DNA of 64,000 nucleotides. Source: Yponomeuta sedellus. Its lineage: Eukaryota > Arthropoda > Insecta > Lepidoptera > Yponomeutidae. Below the pieces are notes generated by a model. That model saw nothing but the letters and a program-made list of their open reading frames with translations, ran no database searches and was not told where the DNA came from. The translations under genes were made by a program, and so were the position numbers. The DNA is taken from contig OW203722.1 of the NCBI GenBank assembly GCA_934045075.1, positions 12,834,796 through 12,898,795 on the forward strand, written 5' to 3'. Shown piece by piece: positions 32,401-41,136 of the stretch (within the stretch, counting starts at the first letter, position 1; each line of letters opens with the position of its first letter).

Positions 32401-32572
32401 TGCTTAGAATTTTTTTTCTTTCTTTCTGTAATAGATATTTTTTTCTGTTTTTCTCTTTTTGAATTTCACGTAACACAGGGTCATTTTTATTTTTGTCATA
32501 TTTTTCCTTTTTTCTTATTCTATCTTTTAGCAGCTTTTCTTCTTTCGAGAGTTTCTTTTTTTTGTTCGCCAT
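29429..32572 (-). CDS. putative transposase, 1047 residues, uncharacterised family
   Basis: One uninterrupted frame starting at ATG 32572. Residues 1-80 and 175-330 are lysine/glutamate-rich and coiled-coil-like. A metal-site candidate is RDTCQCKLHAN (C387, C389, H392) with C421, C422, C429, C434, C437 and H439. Next comes a candidate RNase H-like core: D532 in LLHIDFSENY, D618 in VHFLSDSPSSQYRN and E652 in NYQEAGHGKGAPDG, giving D-x85-D-x33-E. A second Cys cluster is at C743, C746, C749, C756 and C759. Residues about 957-1027 (VDDWVVVNYQ...YVGKIL...FVWPAMTDEDI) resemble an SH3-like/Tudor-like barrel. I recall proteins with FSENY...SDGPATQYR...EASHGKGAPDG as widespread uncharacterised invertebrate and fish sequences. 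The TIRs, target duplication and subterminal motifs around it support a transposase role; catalysis itself is inferred. Confidence 0.8.
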   Translation of the reverse strand: MANKKKKLSKEEKLLKDRIRKKEKYDKNKNDPVLREIQKEKNRKKYLLQKERKKILSIEDMSSRDKREQRKRWRKNSRNYLNKKKRQKELETILIDNSPPESDADVEVNPLQEHDRDDEISNEDPLAALDTPKTSKQQDFKKMSSATLDTPKTSIQQDESTKMSSSSFRKYRYKTSKEVRLLKAEVNQLNKEKNKFERKAKYMKSLLEDMKKQKHIEDTVEKKVNSLVEDFEKGKVEEVKKKLLFSETLIQGQIKTYKKLNKTEKRSFAENTVQQCQDKIIKHKLKSKIPFSLRKKTVEERRIKAQEREKILQEFFEEDANSRVAAGKKEYIAKRGVKKQKRYLNDNLKNLHDKYRKQHGKEALSYAVFCRLRPFWVVFPKVERDTCQCKLHANVELIVKSLKKARIITECSSTDLLKKLCCDPYQEKCLARTCHDCEHNILNYREFNNNEKIYYSQWIIEKQTYRGKDGEARIKTVTNKKKYQDKPRTIIHKLDEILPKFFQHTRNIVMQFAAVKLLKTNLSETEVLLHIDFSENYSLKFHEEVQSYHFGGSRGQVSLHTVVMYYNDPTKSIKAKSICTMSECLDHDASAVWAHLIPVLERAKTLVPFLTKVHFLSDSPSSQYRNRFIFYMITKIEELIPSVGVVTWNYQEAGHGKGAPDGVGAVIKRTADNHVRFGGDVGSFKEFEELIRKNIQSVEIFVISEQEIKQKRYPPFIPAFRGTIKVHQALWSCEAPFTVRLRCLSCFHCLESYSPCKHCMDIGTMDFESCQITRKNQSKFNFDIDAQLDTYNINQKYVDDLSPCELDSETFDANADSNILLNEYDGFLFQTQNESIPIDSEPALMPEKERPKILSNIKLDYPSYSAQLRKATKRKIQHDQDFEELIASTKLQVKDSLKEPETENVNTDKYNLQGEKEDKTKNINLIKDTETMTTVTNKENIKVNMNTDNYELKYNVDDWVVVNYQSDQNKSQLIHYVGKILECRHSTNEYTVGFLKKNTGRTRTFVWPAMTDEDIVAEFRIVQRLIEPNQNRRGQFSFSELPNFNFK

Positions 32573-32918
32573 TTATGTCTGCAAATATCATTGTAAAAAT
32601 TAATCATTTGGCCACAGTATTTACATTTTTAATAGGTAGGTTTATGCAATTTTTGTTAGTATTAATATTATTTTATTTAAAACGGTTTTTTTTGCAATAA
32701 ACTAAACAGTAACTTATAATTTAGGGAAAAAAATATTTTTATCAATTTCATGAAATAATAGTGTATCGAAAGATTTTAAGGGTAAATAAATGTTTAAGAA
32801 ATACATAACTATCTATTTTTAAAATTATACAATTTTTATTTTTATTTAAAAATTATACATAGGTATTCTTAATTATTATGTATATATCAATATACATAAA
32901 CTCAAGTAGAAAAATAAA

Positions 32919-33537
32919 TTCATTCTCCTCCGAGTCGCTTCATTACTCTCCAGATTCCATTTTGGAAATACGGAGGGTAATGAAACGGAGGAGAATGAAG
33001 TTTTGCCCTTTTTTCAACATTACTCCATTATAGTGTTTTCTAAAAATCTCTAAAATATAACTAAGTTTCCCATCGTTTGTTGGAATGACCTATTTGCTTT
33101 AGTGATTTTTTAAAATACATACTTACCTTGAAAAACGCCGGAGTATAATGAAACAAAATCTTGACAAACTAGAGTTTTTAATACGAGAACTTAATTAACA
33201 AATTATTCTAGCGACACACGTCCACTCGCTATCCGAACGATGACAGACTGGTGCGAGAAGAGTGCGCGGGGAGTGGGTTCGTGTTGCACAGAGTCGGATT
33301 CAAAGAGATGTTTTAGTTTCCGTCGTTGCGGAGGATAATGAAGTTTTTTTTTTGACAAAACTGTAAACTACGTTATCTTATATAAAAAATCATGTAAAAA
33401 ATATAATATTTTACTACATAACTACCTGAATAGAGCCGTTACGCATAAAATATAGCGATGTTTGTTTATTATAAAAATATACGGTAAAAACAAAAGTTGA
33501 AAAAAAAAGGTGTGATTTAACAACGGAGGTTAATGAG
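32919..33537. repeat. right subterminal copies of GGAGNNNAATGAA (7 copies)
   Basis: Minus-strand copies at 32919-32931 and 32939-32951; plus-strand copies at 32972-32984, 32987-32999, 33140-33152, 33330-33342 and 33525-33537 (last base G). One copy (32939-32951) is identical in all 13 bases to the left copy at 28712-28724. They lie upstream of the transposase-like gene, between its start codon and the right end, so they could also serve in its regulation. Confidence 0.8.
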
Positions 33538-33690
33538 ATTTTGGCAAGTTTTTGCTGAATTTCTCGCTACTTAGTGTATTAATGATTAAATATATTAAGT
33601 GTACTGCAAGTGCTTTTTAAGTAGATCGTCCGCATATATAAATGTTTTTCTTATATATTAAAAAAATATCAAATCGTGGCCCGAAACAGG

Positions 33691-33717
33691 AATTTCAACG
33701 ACTCGCGATATCGTACC
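33691..33717 (-). repeat. right terminal inverted repeat of the 5.2-kb transposon
   Basis: Read on the minus strand it begins GGTACGATATCGCGAGTCGT. TAAA follows it on the plus strand. See the left terminus for the comparison. Confidence 0.75.
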
Positions 33718-33721
33718 TAAA

Positions 33722-34174
33722 CCATCGTTCGCTGCATACCAGACGCCTTTGATTTATCTACACTTCACAAGGGGGTTGTTATTGAATCTAATGTTTCTTA
33801 AATAAGTTTAATTTAACATCAAACAGCCAGAGTTTTCAACTAGAAATCTGTAGAGCAGGACTCTATAGTTTTCCTGTTCAAATTCCAACTACCACCGTTA
33901 TTCAGTCTGTCTGTCAGTTAGCAGGGCGAGTTATCCCAACCCTAAGTGATTACAGACCGTTTATTTTATTGAAGCACACTATTTATTGCGAATGCCACTG
34001 CTTTTTCTTGCCCAACGCTTCTTGCAGGCCTTGTGCAAAGCGGAGAGATCTAATTTATGGTAGAGTAGATACTCTACACATTGTAAGGTATATCGCTCGC
34101 GGCACCTACCGTTCGAATTTTAGATGTAGGTGAGTAGTGCGCAGAGACACTTAGTTTTTGTAACATTTTGTGTT
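33722..34174. other. no recognisable feature
   Basis: Flanking sequence to the right of the transposon, without domain-bearing frames or recognised repeats. Confidence 0.3.
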
Positions 34175-34290
34175 TTTTAGGGTTTCGTACCTCAAAAGGA
34201 AAAACGGAACCTTAAAGGATCACTTCATCGCCTCCGTCCGTCCGTTCGTCTGTCTGTCACGACCCTTTATCTCGGAAACGCATGGAGGTA
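34175..34290 (-). repeat. dispersed lepidopteran repeat 1 (copy c)
   Basis: GGGTTTCGTACCTCAAAAGG, CCGTCCGTCCGTTCGTCTGT and CCCTTTATCTCGGAAACGCA are the inverse of the end of copies a and b. Confidence 0.6.
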
Positions 34291-34299
34291 TCAAGTGTA

Positions 34300-34690
34300 T
34301 CTTCACCACGGGGGCCAAGTCCGGGTTGGTGGAGGATTTTAAGTGGCGGGCCTTACTGTCATAAGTTATCAAGCCGCCCATGAGGCCTCTGACATGGCTT
34401 ATCGACTGCCATTACGTGACAGCCCGCACCAACGGCTTAGCGTGCCTTGCGAAGCACGGAAACGCTCCAAAAAATGCCACTAGTGGTAGTCACGTGATGG
34501 TCACCCATCCAGTTCCTGACCGCGCCGGTTGTTTCCTAACTCAAGTAATTGATTACAATCACTCGCTTCCACTGGGCCTCGAGGTTATTCTACTATATCT
34601 TTACCACTTAGAAAAAAAAGTCATTGGTCATGACCGCACCCGGAATCGAATCTGGCTCTCTCGCTTCAGAGTCCATTATTCTACTCCTAG
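34300..34690 (+). repeat. dispersed lepidopteran repeat 2 (copy c, longest 3' part)
   Basis: Starts at CACCACGGGGGCCAAGTCCG and runs through GACAGCCCGCACCAACGGC, AAAAAATGCCACTAGTGGTA and TCACTCGCTTCCACTGGGCC. It abuts repeat 1 directly, so one of them was inserted at or truncated by the other. Confidence 0.65.
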
Positions 34691-35074
34691 ACATAAATAT
34701 GTGAAAATACTCATAACACTTAAAGTTGCTGTAATACACAAACTTTAGTGTTTAAAAAATAAAACCACAAAGAGGACAAATGTCCGTGAAACACTTCTGG
34801 TTTTGAGTGGCGGTGCCTCATTTGGAGGTTCATCTGTGGTGGTTATGAGTGAATTCCCGCGCGGGGCCGGCTAGTCTCATTAGGCCGCCTGCACGTCCGC
34901 GCCGATAATATCCAGTGCAATATTTTCCTAAGCTATTTGCAGCGGTCAACGGGCGAGATCCTAGGCCACGCTTGTCTTGGAGAACGCTGGGCTTGATAAA
35001 CATCTCGGCTGGACAATTTCAATACCTAGCAAGTGACACATCTAAGAAAAAACGGGTTTTTGCATTTTATAGCT

Positions 35075-35250
35075 TCGTTATCAACCCTTGTATGTCCCCA
35101 CTGCTGGGGCACGGGTCTCTTCCTGCATCGCAGGAAGGTTAGGCCATACTCCACCACGGGGGCCAAGTCCGGGTTGGTGGAGGATTGTAAGACAGTGGAG
35201 AGCCTTACTGTCAGAAGTTATCAAGCCGCACATAAGGCTATTTTATAGCT
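35075..35250 (+). repeat. dispersed lepidopteran repeat 2 (copy d)
   Basis: ATCAACCCTTGTATGTCCCC, ACTGCTGGGGCACGGGTCTC and GGTTGGTGGAGGATTGTAAG; 3'-truncated after the AAGCCGCACATAAGGC block. Confidence 0.65.
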
Positions 35251-36500
35251 TACTAGACCACAAAGCCTCGATCTGCATTTTCAAAAGATCTAAAAATACC
35301 TTAGAAGTTGGATTTAGAATATTGAAAAACCTAGCAAGGGCACTGCCGTGATGTTTGAGGACGCAAAAACCATTTCAAAAACCTAGAGAGGTGAAAGACC
35401 ATTTTAAAAACCTAGTAAGGGGTGTCCCTTGCTTGTTTTTTGATAATGTCAAAGACGGTGGGATTTCGCACGCCAAAGTTAGTAAGACGCTAAGTCTTAA
35501 CGCGTGCTGATCCTTTTAAAGGTCGAGAATGATGTTTAATATCCTAACTGCCTGGCATCACACGTAAGTGAAATTATGTTTTCTTACTTCAGTAAACTTT
35601 AACACAGTTTGTCCATAACCTCAAAAATATTAATGTGATTTGTTTTAGAGATTTCTGTTGTATGTTGAGTGAAACATCTTCCTTGCGTACTTTTTTGGGT
35701 TTTATAATTGATATTAAATTTAATTAGTAGGAATTTAGATAGGCCGTGTGTACATTGGGGTTGCTATTTTTGCTAGAAACTTGTCACTTGAAAACCAACT
35801 AAACTTATTTATGCTATTTTATTATAATTTGATTCTCAAAAAGACTATGATGAATAGAAACATAGACCTCGTACACTGTTGCAGCTTTCTATCTATATAG
35901 CCACAATTTGTGATAAAATTATCTGTTTCGTTATTACTTTCCTTAACCATAGACTTGACATCCTAATGATGACCTGGGGGCCGATACTCGCCCAAGCGAA
36001 TTGAAAGCGTAGACGCAATATATTCGGAGGCTTCGCATATAAATAAGATAACATAACTCGACAGAGTCATTCATGAATCAGACATTTATTTTCTCATTCG
36101 AATTCAATCTAGCATGGCGTTCAGAATACAGATTTTGGCTGTCAGTCGACTTTTTATGTAGAATTCCAAGTCATAAGCCTTATACGGCCTTAGCCTTAGC
36201 CTTTACAGCCTTAGTCGTATGCGACTTATTCGCTAATGAAGTGAGAATTCGCTCCTAGCACTTGAATAAAAAAAAAGTAAATCTTTAATTTTCAAAAGCC
36301 GCGACATTTTTCATTTCTCATGCGTGTCTGCCTAAATGCATTCTTTCCGGGATGGTACGAGGTGGCTGGGAATAGGAAAAGATGGAAAGTAAGGATGCCT
36401 TTGCCCAGCAGTGGGGTACAAAAGAGGCTAAAAAGTAACCATTATATTTAAATTTTTTCAGTGAGGTTTGTTTGAATAAAAAAAATATAATAATTTCTTG
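35251..36500. other. no gene; short direct repeats at its start
   Basis: Three copies of AAAAACCTAG followed by (C/A/T)AAGG- or GAGG-type sequence occur at about 35325, 35378 and 35415. A fragment at 36365-36425 (GCCCAGCAGTGGGGTACAAA) resembles moth SINE 3' ends. The rest is unrecognised. Confidence 0.35.
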
Positions 36501-36609
36501 TTAGGCCCACATGCGTCAGCACGGATTAACTTATTTAACTCGAGTTAACCGGTTAAACCGGATAACTTGAGTTAAATGAGCTAACCCGGGTTGACGCAAG
36601 AGGGCCTTA
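36501..36609. mobile_element. palindromic MITE-like foldback (109 bp)
   Basis: The two halves are inverted copies about 52 nt long meeting at AACCGGTTAAAC (centre about 36555). Outer ends are TTAGGCCCAC...TGCGTCAGC and GGTTGACGCA...GGGCCTTA. About four fifths of positions pair. The interior is a run of GTTAACC / GAGTTAAAT words. No coding capacity. Confidence 0.7.
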
Positions 36610-37489
36610 GTATAGGTACTTGCATTGTTCATAACCTCTGCAACGGGTTGTATCACCATACTTTCATAGTACACTTAACGATGGTGTGTAGAACGTTTAA
36701 AATTGCCGCGACGAGTGGACAGCACGTTCAGAATAATATTTCCTGTAATAGAAGTCTTAATCATTCGAGTATTATCGCATTATACTTTGATGAATTGTTT
36801 AATGGAGCTGCCACTTATTAAATTCTTTTACGACTTTGCGGGCGTAATACATAGAGTGTCTTTACAAAGTATGCTACTAAGACTTGGCCCTATGAGATAT
36901 CTTGTCGGCAGTATGCTGCTTTATAAAAATGTAAATCAAATTGATATAAACTTTTATGCCAACCGCAAAATGGGCACATGAATGCGATAGGTTTTTACTT
37001 TAAATTTTCAATTTATCTAAGTGCAAGCCAATTTCCGAATGTGTACCAATCATGCCATTAAAAGACATGCGCCGGAGATATTTACGACTACTAAATTTCT
37101 CTGTAAACAGCCATGGAAACATTTCGCAGAACTCGTTCATTTCTCTCGATTTTTATGTTTATACGGACACTTTCAGCTTATATGAGCCATTCAGTTATAA
37201 GTATCGTGAAAAGTAATGCAGCTATAGATCGGTATACAATAGACGATTATAGGTGCTCTACTATGCAAGCGATCTTGGCTACGGCTCCCGCACATATTCC
37301 CTGTCTTTTTTGACCGCGTTTCAAGGATATATACCTATGGGTATCTATCTAATTTGCATTACTGCAGTTTAATGTAAGGTTTCCGTTCCTTTGACACTTT
37401 CCTTCTCGTTTAGGCGTTGATACTCGCTCAATTATCGTCATCAATGCCCTGTCATGCTCAATCAAAATCTTATTCGTCAAAATCTGACA
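36610..37489. other. no recognisable feature
   Basis: Several 60-90 residue open frames, none with a domain or supporting context. Confidence 0.3.
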
Positions 37490-37565
37490 GGTTAAGGAGT
37501 TGCCTAACCTTCCTGCGATGCAGGAAGAGACCCATGCCCCAGCAGTGAGGACATACAAGAGTTGA
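37490..37565 (-). repeat. dispersed lepidopteran repeat 2 (copy e)
   Basis: AACCTTCCTGCGATGCAGGA and CCCCAGCAGTGAGGACATAC are the inverse of the 5' part of the family. Confidence 0.6.
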
Positions 37566-37774
37566 TATCGAATTAAACGTAGCCATCTAATATCAATCCG
37601 TAATTATATGGCAAGTCACTTGTTATTTGTAGTCAGTTACGGTAAATAAAATGAAAGCGGTGGTAGCTCAGTGGGTAGAGCCATGGACTCGCAAGCGAGA
37701 GCTCCAGGTTCGACCCCGAGCGCGGGCATGTACCAATGACTTTGTTTAATTTCAAAGTTACGTACATTTGCGAA

Positions 37775-37830
37775 CGACTACAAATTCGCATTACCACATT
37801 TGCGAATGTGGTAATGCGAATTTGTAGTCG
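37775..37830. repeat. perfect hairpin, 26-bp arms, 4-nt loop
   Basis: Arm 37775-37800 (starts CGACTACAAATTCGCATTAC) is exactly inverted at 37805-37830 around TGCG. It interrupts the SINE between its ACATTTGCGAA and GCTAAATGTGAAGG blocks. Confidence 0.9.
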
Positions 37831-38108
37831 CATTACCAAACGCTAAATGTGAAGGAAACCATCGTGAGGAAACCCGCGGCTTCGTTGGCTCCGCACGTAT
37901 TGACTAGTCTATCCTGTGGGCTAGGCCAACTAAGCTGTCAGGATGGTATAGGTGCTGGGCAAGCCTACACCATCTGTAAAGACATGTCCCAGGCACTACA
38001 GCGTCGGAGTGCTCCCTTCACACATCTAGTGTGAGTGAAGATGCCACTGGACGCTGTGTAAATCATCTCATTACGTAGATGCAAAAAGGCCAATACTACT
38101 ACGGTAAA

Positions 38109-38152
38109 TAAATATCATGGAATATTATAAATATAATATTCCATGATATTTA
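38109..38152. repeat. perfect hairpin, 21-bp arms, 2-nt loop
   Basis: Arm 38109-38129 (TAAATATCATGGAATATTAT...) is exactly inverted at 38132-38152. Confidence 0.9.
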
Positions 38153-38389
38153 ATAAATAAATAAATAAATAGCGTGGAAATGAACAGGCCTATACCCAGC
38201 AGTGGGGTTTACCGGGCTGATGATGATGATGATATAAATATCATAGTCTATCTGTAGGGCGAATGTGGGTGAAGGGTCGGTAAGAGATGTCCCAGACGAA
38301 CATGCTTCAACCAAATAGGGGATATATTAGAGAGGAGCAATGTGAAATCTACCCAAAACTGGCGTCCATGCATGCAGCGATTAATATAT

Positions 38390-38480
38390 ATTGAAAATTT
38401 TCAAAGGACCGTGGCAAGTGGTAAACCCTGATATCTGCATACCCATCCGGGATACAGACGTGAAGTTTATATATGTATCT
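38390..38480 (+). repeat. dispersed lepidopteran repeat 3 (copy b)
   Basis: GACCGTGGCAAGTGGTAAAC, CCTGATATCTGCATACCC and GGGATACAGACGTGAAGTTT match the other copies of this family. Confidence 0.6.
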
Positions 38481-38844
38481 GCAAGGCATTCTATAACTAA
38501 GGCGACGGAGAGCCCAAATCAAGGTAGGAGGGCCCCCGCAAGCCGTTTACTCGGTTTCCTTTATAGTGCTCACTCTCTTATGGAAGTGCTTGGAGACGTC
38601 GGCATGCAGTGGATACGCCGGCCGGCCTTTTTTGATCAATCTTTGATATGTTCTTTATTTAAAAATATTCATCTGTAAAGTACTGGGCTCTCGAGTTGAG
38701 TCAAGGTGACGTAGAAGTAGAAGAACCTCGCACAAACAGTAATAGAAGAAATATAGTTAATATTCAAGGTAGATTATTGACGGTTCCTCTCTCTAGTGCA
38801 GTATACGATAGACTAACTTAATTATACAAAATTACCTAATAATA

Positions 38845-39471
38845 TATTCTTTATTGCAAATAGTAAAATCGAAATATCATTACATGAAATTTGTTTCAAA
38901 GGCGAACTTATCTCTAACAGACATCTCTTCCAGCCAACCTTAGCATTGGGTGTTTAAATTAAGATAGCGGGAGGAAGGGAGAAATATTTATAACTATATA
39001 AATAAGTAATAATACGATAATACACTTACATATAAATATATACTTATACATACATAAGCCTATTAACTATGTGATGTTAGAAAGGTAGTGCTCTTTTAAC
39101 CTCTTCTTGAAAGCATATACGGATGGACTCTCTTGAGTATAGTTAGGAAGCTTGTTCCAAAGTTGCGCAGCTCGGACAGTGAAAGAGTTAGAGAAAAAAA
39201 ATGTATTGCTAGAAGGACAGTCAAGAGTGTTACGGAAGCAGGAGCGCCTTGAACTGGACGATAGTGGAAGAAAATTGAAACGGGAGCGGAGATACTCGGG
39301 ACAAGAAGGGTCATGAAGAATTTTAAATAGAACACAGTAAGTATGTGCACATCGCGGCGCTGTCTGATTGGGAGCCAAGCGATATTCGGAGATGCGGTCA
39401 AACTTCCGTAAGCCGAAAATAAAACAATAATAATAATAATAATGTAAATTGCTCAACGTGCCTAAAGCCAA
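38845..39471 (-). mobile_element. LINE 3' end, family A
   Basis: The minus-strand frame 39471-39067 encodes FIFGLRKFDRISEY, EYLRSRFNFLPLSSSSRR and VRAAQLWNKLPNYTQ ending KRLKEHYLSN, homologous to the C-terminal block of the 6.3-8.2 kb element. The 3' UTR (plus strand TATTCTTTATTGCAAATAG, GGCGAACTTATC, TTCCAGCCAACC) also matches. A (TAA)n tract at 39426-39441 marks the upstream junction. No catalytic part is left. Confidence 0.75.
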
Positions 39472-39614
39472 TACAAAGGTAGGGAAAAACTAGGTTAAAC
39501 GCGTATGCAAAATGTGCGACGCTGGACCTTACACCATCTATCTTTCAACCGCGTTATTGAAATAAATGGAAAACGTATACCGTTTCTTTAGCATCCCTCA
39601 AAGCAAATATTTAA

Positions 39615-39962
39615 AACTAGCTGACCCAGCGAACTTCGTACCGCCTAACAGTCGATTCTTTATTTTTTTTACCCTCCGTAAGAACCATCCTCATACTTCA
39701 AGGAATATTCTAAAAAAAGAATTAGCGAAATCGATTTAGCTGCTCTTGAGATTTGCGCTTACATTCAGCGATTCATTTTTATATTTTTAAAATTGACCCA
39801 GCGAACTTCGTACCGCCTTACAGTAGATTTTTTTTCTCTCCGTAAGAACCATCCTCATACTTCAAGGAATATTCCAAAAAAAGAATCACCGGACTCGGTT
39901 CAGCTGCTCTCGAGATTTGCGCTTACCAACACATTCAGCGATTCATTTTTATAATATAGATA
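39615..39962 (+). repeat. two tandem copies of a lepidopteran repeat
   Basis: GACCCAGCGAACTTCGTACC occurs at about 39624 and 39794. Each is followed by CCGTAAGAACCATCCTCATA, TTCAAGGAATATTC, GAGATTTGCGCTTAC and ACATTCAGCGATTCATTTTT. The unit is about 170 bp; the array ends with ATAATATAGAT. The head sequence is very common in moth genomes. Confidence 0.75.
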
Positions 39963-40509
39963 GAATATTTGACAGGTTTTTGAAAACCAGCTCAGTTTTT
40001 CCGTTGGTGTTTAATAAGTGCTCAAAAAGTGATAATTAATAAATGTTCCGTGTATTTTTCTAAAATAACTGTCAAATCACTCTAGCATCGCAATATGTCG
40101 TCGCACAGAAGTTAGTGACGTCACTGGTATTACTGACAAACAAACGTCTCAGGTTCTCGGATCGCTATATTTACTGAGCTGTGGCGTAGATAAATAAATA
40201 AATATTCATGGACATAATTATTACACAGATTTCGTTAGCCCTATATTAAGTACAACTACAGTCTATTTATTCTTACTTGTCCAATTTAGTAAACAAGATT
40301 CTAACCTTAAAATTGAGATTAGATGCCTAAACTAGACATTTTCTCGCAAATTCATGAACTATCATGAACTATGTTTATAAAATTGGCAGCGTGTTATCTG
40401 AAAGAGTGTTCCAAGTTACTTCATTTATGGAAATATGGCAGCTTTGGACTAAAAAGTCACAGTTTAAGGGTAGAATCTTGTTTACTACATTGGACAAGTA
40501 AGAATAAAT

Positions 40510-40700
40510 AGACTGTAAATGACTTGTGTTATAGGTACTAAGTTGACGATAGATTTAATACAATAAATACATAGATAACGTCCAAGACCCGAGACAAATT
40601 AGAAAAGTTCTTTTCCTAGTTTGACCCGGCCGGGGATCAAACCCGAGACCTTCGGTTTTACAGTCAGCTTGCCAAACCGCTGCGCCGCCGAGGCCGTCAA
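40510..40700 (-). mobile_element. tRNA-derived lepidopteran SINE (minus)
   Basis: On the minus strand the head reads GCCTCGGCGGCGCAGCGG, with B box GGTTTGATCCCC, then CGGCCGGGTCAAACTAGG and CTCGGGTCTTGGACGTTATC, the block order of a common moth SINE. The head is too diverged for a real tRNA. Confidence 0.6.
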
Positions 40701-41081
40701 ATACGACCAATCGTGGGCGTTTTCGATAAAATTGCTACAGAAACATTATCAAGTTTTATACTGTTTTTTGTAGAATGTTTTGCAAGTTTTTAAATCGGTT
40801 TCACAACTCATCATTGATACAAATATGTATAATTAATTATATTTTTCAAACTGTCAAACAGCCTATTCTCAATTTTATTTTTATTTTTGACCGCATCAAG
40901 TTTCAATATTTACGGGCTCCAAACAGTAAATTGTTTTATACGACGATTTTCCAAAAAGTGTCAGTACAATCTCTAAATTATGTTTATAGTGATTTTTAGG
41001 ACCCATGACCGAGAACCTACGATCAGGGACTCGTGATTACATACCATTTATGCCAAAAACTGCCGCTTTTGAGTTTAAGGG

Positions 41082-41136
41082 CATTTAATTCAATATTTTT
41101 TTAGCTTCACGGGCTAAAAAAATATTGAATTAAATG
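41082..41136. repeat. perfect hairpin, 24-bp arms, 7-nt loop
   Basis: Arm 41082-41105 (CATTTAATTCAATATTTTTT...) is exactly inverted at 41113-41136 around TTCACGG. Confidence 0.9.

Larger units (their letters stand above)
28492..33717 (-). mobile_element. apparently intact DNA transposon of unassigned superfamily (5226 bp)
   Basis: The ends form an imperfect inverted repeat: 28492-28518 (GGTCGGATCGCGTGAGTCG...) and 33691-33717 match at 21 of 27 positions, with CGAGTCGTT-type cores. TAAA lies directly outside both ends (28488-28491 and 33718-33721), a plausible 4-bp target duplication. The element contains one long minus-strand gene (29429-32572) and clusters of a 13-bp motif in both flanks. 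No other gene is present. The intact 1047-codon frame argues for recent activity. Confidence 0.78.
37655..38235 (+). mobile_element. tRNA-derived lepidopteran SINE
   Basis: The head at about 37660-37730 has A box GTAGCTCAGTGGG and B box GGTTCGACCCC. It is followed by ATGTACCAATGACTTTG, then GTGAAGGAAACCATCGTGAG and a 3' region through CCCAGCAGTGGGGTTTACCG and a (GAT)n tail at about 38217-38234. The block order is that of a common moth SINE. Two perfect hairpins have been inserted or generated inside it (37775-37830, 38109-38152). The head is not a functional tRNA gene: no clean anticodon arm. Confidence 0.7.

Noticed and set aside
32052..32700. Plus-strand frames (94 and 152 residues) over the start of the transposase gene
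   Set aside because: Hydrophobic Phe/Leu-rich translations are the antisense of the Lys/Glu-rich N-terminus.
28486..33723. Longer 33-bp inverted repeat extending outward to GGT on both sides
   Set aside because: The outer GG matches are two bases beyond the shared TAAA and are more simply chance; a duplication inside a terminal repeat is not expected.
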